From: Amycolatopsis vastitatis
GTDB taxonomy: Bacteria > Actinomycetota > Actinomycetes > Mycobacteriales > Pseudonocardiaceae
Reading direction: 5' to 3'
Assembly (NCBI RefSeq): GCF_002234595.1
Contig: NZ_NMUL01000077.1
Coordinates: forward strand, 1-64,000
DNA: 64,000 nt
A program made the position numbers and the translations under genes. The notes under the pieces are model-generated. The model saw nothing but the letters and a program-made list of their open reading frames with translations, did no database searches and was not told the DNA's origin. How positions within the stretch are numbered: the stretch's first letter is position 1; each line of letters starts with the position of its first letter. Positions 8,266-15,455 of this stretch are shown here, piece by piece.

Positions 8266-9387
8266 TCCTCCTGGCAGAACGAGCCGTTCCAGCCGGCGAC
8301 GAAGCCGCACGGACCCGACCTGGGAGATGATCCGCCGGGCCTGCTGAGCGTAGGCCCGGGCGGCTTCCCGGTCGCCGGCCGCGCTGTAGGCGAGGGCGAG
8401 ATCCACGTAGACGGCTGCGCCGGCGCGGACGAATGACGTCGACCGCGCTTGCTCGGCCACGCGCTCGAGGTGGTCGATCGCCTCGGGAGCGCCGAGGTGG
8501 ACCAGGGCGTTGCCGCGCCAGCGGTCGAGGTGACTACCGCCGAGGAAGACGAACGGCAGCTCGGGGTGAACCACCTCGTTCGGCAGGAGCGTGTCGGCTT
8601 CGTCGAAGGCCCGGAGTGCGTCATCCCGGTGGCCGGCGATCGCGTGACCTTCCCCTTGGGCTGCGGCGAGCCAAGCACGCAGAAGCTCCGGCGCTTGTTC
8701 TCCGATCGACCGTGACTCGGCGAACAGGGCGAGCGCGTCGTCGACGTGGCCGGCGTCGATCAACACGTAAGCCTGCTCGGCGGTCGCGTGCGCGAGCAAC
8801 GAGGTCGAGCCGGACTCCATCGCCGCGTACTTCGCGCGTTCGTAGTGCGTCCACGCCCGGTCGAGCGCGCCGATGTCGAGCGAGTTCCAGCCGGCCAGCG
8901 TGGACGCCTCGACGAGCACGCCGGCCAGCGGAGCCCGGTCGCGGCGCAGGATCGTGTGCCTGAGCAGGCCTTCGACCTCGGTTATCTGCCCGCGTAGGCG
9001 TTCCAAGCGGGCGGCCGAACCGAACCGGCGGTCGGCGTGGCGGACGCTGATGACCTCTTCGCGGAAGAGTGAAATCGTCTGCTGGTCCACCCGACGGGCG
9101 ATCACCAACCGCTCGGCCAGTTCGTCGCCGGAGGGGCCGGTGAAATCGCCGGAGGGAAAACCCAGGTCGTCGTCAGTTCGGCCGTAGATCTCGCGCAAGA
9201 CAGCACGCATCGGCGGTTCGGGCATCACGTGCCCGTTCTCCCAGCGAGAGATGTCGGTCTTTCGGCTCGGGACTGAGCGTTCCGGCAAGCCGTGCGCCGC
9301 GGCTCGCGCGTTGATCGCGCGCGCCAGCTTCTCCTGGCTCCAGCCGAGCGCGTTTCGAGCCGCCTGCAAAGGGCTCGCCGACGTCAT
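8251..9387 (-). CDS. XRE-family HTH regulator with TPR-like repeats
   Basis: 378 residues. A clear N-terminal HTH: LQAARNALGWSQEKLARAIN, RKTDISRWENGHVMPEPPM. The rest is helical repeats such as LAGWNSLDIGALDRAWTHYE and HATAEQAYVLIDAGHVDDAL, closely paralleling the regulator at 6494-7663. Repeated ATAACAC boxes lie just upstream of its start and may be its own operator. It converges on the Nudix gene. Confidence 0.8.
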   Translation of the reverse strand: MTSASPLQAARNALGWSQEKLARAINARAAAHGLPERSVPSRKTDISRWENGHVMPEPPMRAVLREIYGRTDDDLGFPSGDFTGPSGDELAERLVIARRVDQQTISLFREEVISVRHADRRFGSAARLERLRGQITEVEGLLRHTILRRDRAPLAGVLVEASTLAGWNSLDIGALDRAWTHYERAKYAAMESGSTSLLAHATAEQAYVLIDAGHVDDALALFAESRSIGEQAPELLRAWLAAAQGEGHAIAGHRDDALRAFDEADTLLPNEVVHPELPFVFLGGSHLDRWRGNALVHLGAPEAIDHLERVAEQARSTSFVRAGAAVYVDLALAYSAAGDREAARAYAQQARRIISQVGSVRLRRRLERLVLPGGSHPT

Positions 9388-9423
9388 GTCGCATCTGCGC
9401 TATAGCGTCGCCGACCTCGGAAA

Positions 9424-9453
9424 ATAACACGGGATAACACCGGCCGTGTCATC
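9424..9453. promoter_or_regulatory. Direct and inverted ATAACAC repeats, putative operator
   Basis: ATAACAC occurs at 9424-9430 and again at 9434-9440. GATAACAC at 9433-9440 forms an inverted repeat with GTGTCATC at 9446-9453 across CGGCC (7 of 8 positions pair). The sites lie 37-66 bases before the start of the XRE/TPR gene on the minus strand, so autoregulation is likely. Confidence 0.5.
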
Positions 9454-9561
9454 CGCTGCCAGCTGCCGTCAGGCAATGAAATGCCGTTTCTTGGTGGCAT
9501 GACAGACGGCACCGAAAACCGGCGAGCAGCCGAGTCGGCCGACCACCGGAAGAGGTTCGCG

Positions 9562-9969
9562 CTAGCCGTGGGATGTCCCGTCACGGCGAAGCAGCTCGGT
9601 GAGATCGGCCAACTGCCTGGTGATCTGGGACAGGCGTTGTTCGATGAGGGCCAGTCGCGCGGACACCGCGTCTTCCATGTCTTCGCGCGGCTGCCCGAGG
9701 CCCGGCGGGATGCGGCCGTGCAGCACGGCGACCAGGTGCTGTGGGTGCAGACCGAGCGCACTGGCCAGCGCTTCGAGCGTGCGCTCGCTGCGCTTGCGCT
9801 CCACGGTGTGGTTCTGGATCTCCCGGACGATGGCCTGCGAGACCTGCGAGCGCTCGGCGAGCTCGCGCTGCTTCCAGCCGAGTTCGTGCACGCGCTGGTT
9901 GATCACCTTCGCGACCGCTGCCCAGTCTTCCGACACCCATTCCTCCGTGGTCCGCCTCAGCGCCGACAT
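9562..9969 (-). CDS. XRE-family helix-turn-helix regulator
   Basis: 135 residues. The HTH spans about 20-80: VAKVINQRVHELGWKQRELA, RSQVSQAIVREIQNHTVE, RTLEALASALGLHPQHL. The C-terminal about 40 residues (RLALIEQRLSQITRQLADLT) are a predicted coiled coil, probably for dimerisation. It diverges from the WhiB-led transfer operon across a 110-base region that contains copy 2 of the 33-bp element, so it may control transfer. Confidence 0.8.
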   Translation of the reverse strand: MSALRRTTEEWVSEDWAAVAKVINQRVHELGWKQRELAERSQVSQAIVREIQNHTVERKRSERTLEALASALGLHPQHLVAVLHGRIPPGLGQPREDMEDAVSARLALIEQRLSQITRQLADLTELLRRDGTSHG

Positions 9970-10047
9970 TAGCGCTTGACGGATTCCACGGTGCCGAGAT
10001 TGACAACGCGTCGCGCATTTGGTCGATTTCTATCGCAGGCGGCGACT

Positions 10048-10080
10048 AAATCAGCTTGCTTTCACAGCTTATATCAGCGA
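10048..10080 (+). promoter_or_regulatory. 33-bp repeated promoter/operator element, copy 2
   Basis: It matches the element at 6402-6434 at 26 of 33 positions, including AAATCAGC at the start and ATATCAGCGA at the end. It lies directly before the WhiB-led operon. Confidence 0.6.
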
Positions 10081-10101
10081 ATGTCGAAGGGTCTCTCCAG
10101 A

Positions 10102-10455
10102 ATGAAGATTCACGACAGCGATCCGACCAGGACGAGTCGCTCCGACGCCCTCGCCCGGCTCCGCCGGTACGCCCCTGTGCCTGTCGACGTGCTGGCCGAA
10201 ATCGTCTCGCGCGACGGCCTGTGCTTCTGGGCTTTCGACCGGGCCGACATGAGCGCCACGCCTGGGCAAGACCTGCCGGACCGGGAGCTGGCAGTCGGCA
10301 TGTGCGCCGGCTGCCCGGTCACTGACCAGTGTCTGGAACTCGATCTGCGTACCGCCGGGCCCGCCACGATCGGAGTGTGGGGAGCGCTGCCGGAGAACGA
10401 CCGGCGTGCGCTTCACCCGGTCTGGTTGCGGCACCGAGGAGGTGATCCGCGATGA
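10102..10455 (+). CDS. WhiB-family iron-sulfur transcription factor
   Basis: 117 residues with the four cluster cysteines: Cys41, the CAGC pair at 68 and 71, and Cys77, then the GVWGALPENDRRAL turn typical of WhiB proteins. Family members bind a [4Fe-4S] cluster and act with sigma factors. I chose the ATG at 10102 because the repeated element ends at 10080 and an AAGGG lies in between; an ATG at 10081 in the same frame is possible. The stop overlaps the next start (ATGA). First gene of the transfer operon. Confidence 0.85.
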   Translation: MKIHDSDPTRTSRSDALARLRRYAPVPVDVLAEIVSRDGLCFWAFDRADMSATPGQDLPDRELAVGMCAGCPVTDQCLELDLRTAGPATIGVWGALPENDRRALHPVWLRHRGGDPR

Positions 10456-10778
10456 CTTTCTCGTTCACCTCTCCCCAGAGCCTGGTCGGCACAGGAGCCC
10501 TGCTCGTTCTGTTCGTGGTGTGGCGCTTCAGCGCCCGGAAAGCGCGACGTGCGGCCGAAGTGGCACGAGCGTCGGCACACATGGTGTCACTCGCCGGCCG
10601 GGTGGTGTTCACGGGCGCGGCGCTCATCAGCGTTCAGTGGCTGGTGATCACCCATCCCGGAAACACGACATTGCTGCTCGTGGTCCTCGGGGTCCCGGAC
10701 TTGATCGCTTCGTACGTGCTGACGCGCGCGCTCACGGTGACCTCCGTCGATTCGATCCACCGGGGTGGTCGCCGATGA
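10452..10778 (+). CDS. Small SpdB-like membrane protein
   Basis: 108 residues with about three hydrophobic spans (VGTGALLVLFVVWRF, VVFTGAALISVQWLVIT, TLLLVVLGVPDLIASYVL). Both ends overlap neighbours by ATGA, so it is translationally coupled inside the operon. By context it is a spread or transfer accessory protein, as in other actinomycete conjugative elements. Sequence alone does not name it. Confidence 0.65.
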   Translation: MTFSFTSPQSLVGTGALLVLFVVWRFSARKARRAAEVARASAHMVSLAGRVVFTGAALISVQWLVITHPGNTTLLLVVLGVPDLIASYVLTRALTVTSVDSIHRGGRR

Positions 10779-11557
10779 GGACGAGGGACCAGGACTCGCT
10801 TCCGGCGACCACATCCACGCCGAGCCGAGCAAGCCGGCTGGCCGACGACGCAGCCGAGGCGGCTGACGTCCGGCAGTGGCAGACCCATCCCGACGTGGTT
10901 GCTCTGCAAGTCGAGCGAGTACGTGCACAGGTCGACCGGCTGTGCTGGGCGGGGATCATCCTCGGCCTGGCGTTCACGACAGCCAACGTCCAGTGGTTCG
11001 CGGCCTCCGGGGCCGAGCCCGGGTCGCTGCCGTGGCTGACGGCATGGCTGCTCGACCCGACGGTGTGCCTGCTCCTGCTCGCAATCCTGCGGGCGGAGCA
11101 GGTGATCGCGCGGTACCAGGTGCGGACCGGCCGGTGGGTGCGTGCGGCGAAGTGGCTCACGCTGTCCGCCACGTATGTCATGAACACGTGGTCGTCGTGG
11201 TCGGTCGGTTCGCCAGCCGGAGTGGTCCTGCACTCGGTGCCGCCGCTGGTCGTGTTCGTCGCCGCCGAGGCGGTCACCGAATTGCGCGACAAGCTGACCG
11301 AGGCCGTTAACGTCGCGTACAGCACCGCCATGACCTCGACGGACGTTCGTGAGCCGAAGGTGCCGCGACGGGAACCGCCGGCCAAGCGGCGTTGGTTCGC
11401 CGACTACCTCGCCGCCGCCCGGCATGCCTGGACCCCTGAAGTCGTGGTGACGCCGGCTTGGGTGCGGGAGGCCACCGGCTGTTCACGCGGTCTGTCGTCC
11501 CGGCTCGCGGCCGCGCTTTCCGCGGAGATCACCAGGGAGGTGGGCGATGTCCGCTGA
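10775..11557 (+). CDS. SpdB/DUF2637-like four-span membrane protein
   Basis: 260 residues from the ATG at 10775, which overlaps the previous stop. The same frame is open further upstream, but that part is the antisense-like shadow of the preceding genes. Four spans lie between about 50 and 175 (CWAGIILGLAFTTANVQWFA, WLLDPTVCLLLLAIL, WLTLSATYVMNTWSSW, VPPLVVFVAAEAV). A cytoplasmic tail follows with WVREATGCSRGLSSRLAAAL, an HTH-like segment. Such proteins accompany TraB and help intramycelial plasmid spread. Overlaps traB by 11 bases. Confidence 0.75.
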   Translation: MRTRDQDSLPATTSTPSRASRLADDAAEAADVRQWQTHPDVVALQVERVRAQVDRLCWAGIILGLAFTTANVQWFAASGAEPGSLPWLTAWLLDPTVCLLLLAILRAEQVIARYQVRTGRWVRAAKWLTLSATYVMNTWSSWSVGSPAGVVLHSVPPLVVFVAAEAVTELRDKLTEAVNVAYSTAMTSTDVREPKVPRREPPAKRRWFADYLAAARHAWTPEVVVTPAWVREATGCSRGLSSRLAAALSAEITREVGDVR

Positions 11558-13631
11558 ACCGAACTGGGACGTCGAAGATCCCGCGATGACAACCCGCGCG
11601 AGCGGGCGCGCCATCGAGCATGTGGGGCCGGTGCTGGAAGGGCAACTGATCGACGACACGCTGCCACAGCCACAGCGTCGCGAGCGAACGGAATCCCGAC
11701 GGCGGCAGGTGGCCAAGGACTTCGTCGCTGCGGTGGTGCGCTCGCCGCTTCGGTTCCTCGGAGCCGTGTTCCGAGGAGTTCTGGCGGCTGGACGGTTGTG
11801 GCGTCGTTGGGTGAGTGTGCGCGATTACCGTGAGGCAGCCGAGCAGGCCGAGAAGCTCGCGGACAAGTTCGCCGACATCCGTGCCCTGACGCTCTTCCGC
11901 TGGAAGGTGACCGGTGCGGTGCTGGCTGGGGTCTCGATCGGGCTCGCGGTCCTCGACCTGCTGTACGGCGTCCTGGTCCTGTGGGTGGCCGGCGGCGTTG
12001 TTGCTGTGGCCTTGGCGGTGTTCGGACGGCGCAAGGAAGGAAGCCCGGGCCGCAAAGCCGTGTTGTCTGGCTCGCGGACGGCGACGTGGACGATGGATCC
12101 GGACGTGCTGGTGGAGGCGTTCCGCGGCGCGAAGCTGATCGGCAAGGACGAGACGTTGCGCCTGGTCGAGCGGGCGACGCGGGTGAGCGGCGGTTGGGCG
12201 GTGACGGTCGACCTGCCGGCGACGCGCAAAGCCTCGGACGTGATCAAGAACCGGGACGCGCTGGCTTCGGCGCTGGCCGTCGACGAGGTCCAGTTGATCG
12301 TGGACCGGGTCCGCGGCGCGGGCGGGCACGCTGGGCGGGTTTCGCTTTGGGTTTCGGATCGTGATCCGTATTCCACGCCCGCAGTCCGGACGCCGTTGTT
12401 GGACGTTTCCCGGTGGGACGCTTGGAAGCCGTTGCCGTTCGGCCGGGACGCGCGTGGCCGCCGGGTTGACCTGCCCATGGTGGGGACGTCGCTACTGGTG
12501 GCAGCGATCCCGAGACAAGGCAAGACGTTTGCGGCGCGGCTGGCCGCGGCGGGGTTGATCCTCGACCCGCATGTGCGGTTGTACGTCGCCGACTTCAAAG
12601 CGGGCAAGGACTGGGCGGCTGCCGCACAGGTCGCGCACCGCTTCGTGGCCGGTGACGAGCCCGAGCATGTGCTCGCGCTGCTGGAGTGGTTGCGGGAGCT
12701 GATCGCCGAGGTGCAGGGCAGGTATCGGCGAATGCGCGATCTGGACGACGTCGTGTGCCCGGAGTCGAAGGTGACGCCGGTGATCTCGCGGGATCCGGAT
12801 CTGGGAATGCCGATCACGGCGGTGTTCATCGACGAGGTGCAGGTGCCGTTGGACGACCGATCCCCGGTGAAGGACGGCGACCGCCGGTTGCCGGCGGGGG
12901 AGTGCGTCGGGGAGGCGTTGACGTGGCTGGCGAGGAAGGGACCGGCGGCGGGGATCGTTCTGGTCCTGGCGACGCAGCGACCGGATTCCCAGACGATTCC
13001 GCCGGGGTTGCGGGCGGTGCTGGGTTCGCGGTTTGCGTTGCGGGTGATGGATTGGCGTGACAGCAATATCGTGCTGGGCGATCAGATGAACACGCGTGGG
13101 TTCGACAGCAGTCGTTTGCTGGCGTCGCACAAGGGCGTGGGAATCCTGCGTCCGGACGGCGACGCGGACGAGGTCGCGTTGACAGTCCGGACGGACTACA
13201 TGCCGAACGAGGATTGGCAGACGATCTGTAGCCGTGGTCGGGATCTGCGGTGGGCGGCAGGTACGTTGAGCGGTCAGGCGGTCGGCGAAGTAGCGGACCG
13301 GGTGATCACCTCGGTGCAGAAGTTGCCTGAATCGCTGCTCGCGGTCGTCGAGTATCTGGCTGTGAATGATCGGAAATTCGTCCCAACAGCGGAGCTGGTC
13401 GGTGCCTTGGGCATCGATGCGAGGACGTTCGCGGAGCAGATGTCGGAGCTGGGATGCCCTCCCACGCGGCACCGCCTGCCGGGGTCGGATGGCCGACCTC
13501 AGCAGGTCCGCGGATATCTGGCCGCCGAGATCAGGCGCGCGGTCGAGCGGAACGGTCGTGCTGCCGATTGTGTGAGTTCGAATCTTAGGCGCGGTTCCGT
13601 CCAGAACCCAACGGCTCGAAAAAGCCTGTGA
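11547..13631 (+). CDS. TraB-like FtsK/SpoIIIE DNA translocase for conjugative transfer
   Basis: 694 residues. Two transmembrane segments at about 118-160. P-loop AIPRQGKT near 320-327, Walker B AVFIDEVQ near 420, then LVLATQRPDS and LRAVLGSRFALRVMD as in FtsK/TraB motors. A C-terminal winged-helix region (LLAVVEYLAVNDRKFVPTAE) would bind the clt DNA repeats by analogy with known TraB proteins. A single TraB moves double-stranded DNA between actinomycete hyphae. It marks the 5-14 kb segment as an AICE-type transfer module. Confidence 0.92.
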   Translation: MSAEPNWDVEDPAMTTRASGRAIEHVGPVLEGQLIDDTLPQPQRRERTESRRRQVAKDFVAAVVRSPLRFLGAVFRGVLAAGRLWRRWVSVRDYREAAEQAEKLADKFADIRALTLFRWKVTGAVLAGVSIGLAVLDLLYGVLVLWVAGGVVAVALAVFGRRKEGSPGRKAVLSGSRTATWTMDPDVLVEAFRGAKLIGKDETLRLVERATRVSGGWAVTVDLPATRKASDVIKNRDALASALAVDEVQLIVDRVRGAGGHAGRVSLWVSDRDPYSTPAVRTPLLDVSRWDAWKPLPFGRDARGRRVDLPMVGTSLLVAAIPRQGKTFAARLAAAGLILDPHVRLYVADFKAGKDWAAAAQVAHRFVAGDEPEHVLALLEWLRELIAEVQGRYRRMRDLDDVVCPESKVTPVISRDPDLGMPITAVFIDEVQVPLDDRSPVKDGDRRLPAGECVGEALTWLARKGPAAGIVLVLATQRPDSQTIPPGLRAVLGSRFALRVMDWRDSNIVLGDQMNTRGFDSSRLLASHKGVGILRPDGDADEVALTVRTDYMPNEDWQTICSRGRDLRWAAGTLSGQAVGEVADRVITSVQKLPESLLAVVEYLAVNDRKFVPTAELVGALGIDARTFAEQMSELGCPPTRHRLPGSDGRPQQVRGYLAAEIRRAVERNGRAADCVSSNLRRGSVQNPTARKSL

Positions 13632-13685
13632 ACTGCAGTTTTTCGGCGTAGTTGATGTTAAGCGGTGCCGACGAGGTGGTTCCTC

Positions 13686-14411
13686 GTGACATCGTTGAAG
13701 CCGGAGAGTGAGGAGGCGTCACTCTGGGTTCAGTGCGCGTATACGACCCTGGTGGCGGTGGGCGCGGCGTACGCGTCGTATCGGCACGGTCGCGACTTCG
13801 CGCTGCGTTTCGGCGCTGATGCGGCGACAGCCGCGATCTGGCCGTTGATCGTGGATGGCTTGCTGACGATGGCGACGGTTGAGCTGTGGAAGCCGAGCGA
13901 TGGGCGGCGGTGGGCTGCGTGGACGGCGTTCGGCTTCGGTATCTCGCTCTCGTTGTGCGCGAACATCGGCTCGGCGCCGCGGCTGACGGTGTTCTCGATC
14001 GTGGTGGCCGCTTGCCCGCCGCTTGCTCTGCTCCTGGCGGTGGAGTTGCTGAACCGGGCGCTGGAGCGCCATCGAGGCGATCGCCATGGACCGTCGTCTG
14101 ACAGCATGGCTACCTCGGACGAGCTCGTCGTCCAAACGCAGGAAGTTGCTTGCTCCAGCGTTTCGGATCGGGAGTTCTCGCCGCCGGTCGTCGAGTCGGC
14201 TGAGCAGCAGATGTGGGCCTTCTACCTTGAGGAGCAAGCTGCGGGACGGACTCCGACGGGAGCGGATCTTGATCGTGTCGCGGGCACGAACAACTACGGC
14301 CGTCGGGTGCTGCGGCGCTGGCGTGTGACTGGTCGGGGCCCAGGCGGGGCCATGGCGCCGCCTGGGCCCAGCAGCGTTGCGCCGACCGCACGTGCTGTCG
14401 CCTGTCGGTGA
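13686..14411 (+). CDS. DUF2637 (SpdB-type) membrane protein
   Basis: 241 residues from the GTG at 13686-13688, which has AGGTGG six bases upstream; a GTG at 13665 is a weaker alternative. The first half has four spans (VQCAYTTLVAVGAAYASYRH, AAIWPLIVDGLLTMATVELW, WAAWTAFGFGISLSLCANIG, VVAACPPLALLLAVELL), the DUF2637 pattern. The second half has an HTH-like segment (TPTGADLDRVAGTNNYGRRV). It stands 54 bases after traB. Likely a spread protein. Confidence 0.82.
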   Translation: MTSLKPESEEASLWVQCAYTTLVAVGAAYASYRHGRDFALRFGADAATAAIWPLIVDGLLTMATVELWKPSDGRRWAAWTAFGFGISLSLCANIGSAPRLTVFSIVVAACPPLALLLAVELLNRALERHRGDRHGPSSDSMATSDELVVQTQEVACSSVSDREFSPPVVESAEQQMWAFYLEEQAAGRTPTGADLDRVAGTNNYGRRVLRRWRVTGRGPGGAMAPPGPSSVAPTARAVACR

Positions 14412-14671
14412 GGGGCATACCGACTTGCTGGAATCCACGCTCACCAGCTCTTGGCCCTAGCCGGCGCGTGAGCCGCCAGTTGGCAGCCGGTGGGTGGTGG
14501 TCATGGTGACCCGTATCGCCGGTCGTCCGGCCCTTTCCAACGGTCTCGCGGCTGCCCTGGCGTCCCCACGCGTCCCTGGTAATACCTTTTATCGGGGCAC
14601 GGAGGCCGTGCGGTGGTACGCCGTGCTGGTCAGCGCTTGTCCTGTCTCATCGTAGGTGACCCACGCCCGGG

Positions 14672-15230
14672 TCGGTGGCCCGGCGCCCCGCGGACCTGAC
14701 CCCTGTCTTACTCAAGTTGGCCTCGTACCAGGATGCTCACCCAGACGCTGCCCGAGCTGGTCCAGTCGCAGCGCCGGTTCTCCGCGCATCGGGAGATCCA
14801 GGCCTGCACGCGCTGCAGCCGCCGGCACCGCGGCGGCACCGTGCTGATCCACCCCGCCCGGCATCAGCACGTCTGCGTCCGGCACAACATCTGGCTCGGC
14901 ACGCTCGGCCCCGACTCCTCCAGCTGGATCCAGCACCCCGGCCCGGTCGACGTCAGCGCGCTTCCGGAGATCCAGGCCTCCGTCCCGGCGCCACCAGCAT
15001 CTCCCACCACGATCCAGTGGCCTTCGCCGTCTGCTATCCCGAGATCATCATGATGGCCGGCGTGCTGGCCTCGCCCTACTGGCAGGCAGTCGCCGCTGAA
15101 CCGTTCGCCGACCGCTCGGCCTTCACCGAGATCGACCGCCGCCTGCGGGAGTGCGGCGAGCGGTTCGGCAACATCTGGCCGACCAAGCGCCATCCCCGAC
15201 CAAGCGCCATCCCCGACCTACTGGGCCGAC
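14672..15230 (+). pseudogene. Decayed TniQ-like zinc-binding protein
   Basis: Coding-like sequence jumps between frames at about 14735 and 15000. The middle part has ACTRCSRRHRGG and VCVRHNIWLG, a CxxC...CxxH pattern seen in TniQ-like actinomycete proteins. The last part (IDRRLRECGERFGNIWP) resembles their C-terminal region. No start or continuous frame survives. A short direct duplication (CAAGCGCCATCCCCGAC twice, at about 15184-15217) adds to the decay. Together with the TnsA fragment at 22 kb it may be debris of a Tn7-like element. The TniQ label is tentative. Confidence 0.4.
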
Positions 15231-15455
15231 GGGTTGCGGCTGGACAAACAGCGACGCCAGCGCGCCGCCGAAGTTCCACCGCGCTGGTCACGGACGCCAG
15301 CCGCTCACGCTGGAATCGGCGTCGGCCTATGACGTCTCGTCGAACTTTGGGCAGGCTCACGAACGCGACCAGCTATAACGGGAGCGGCGAAGCACACGCT
15401 CGGCGCCGACGTTGCGTCGACGGCAAACCGGTGCCTCCGCGGGTCTCCGAGATGC

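Noticed and set aside
13566..13600. tRNA-like T-loop GAGTTCGAATCTT at the end of traB
   Set aside because: No pairing T-stem, acceptor or anticodon arm around it; it is coding sequence of traB.
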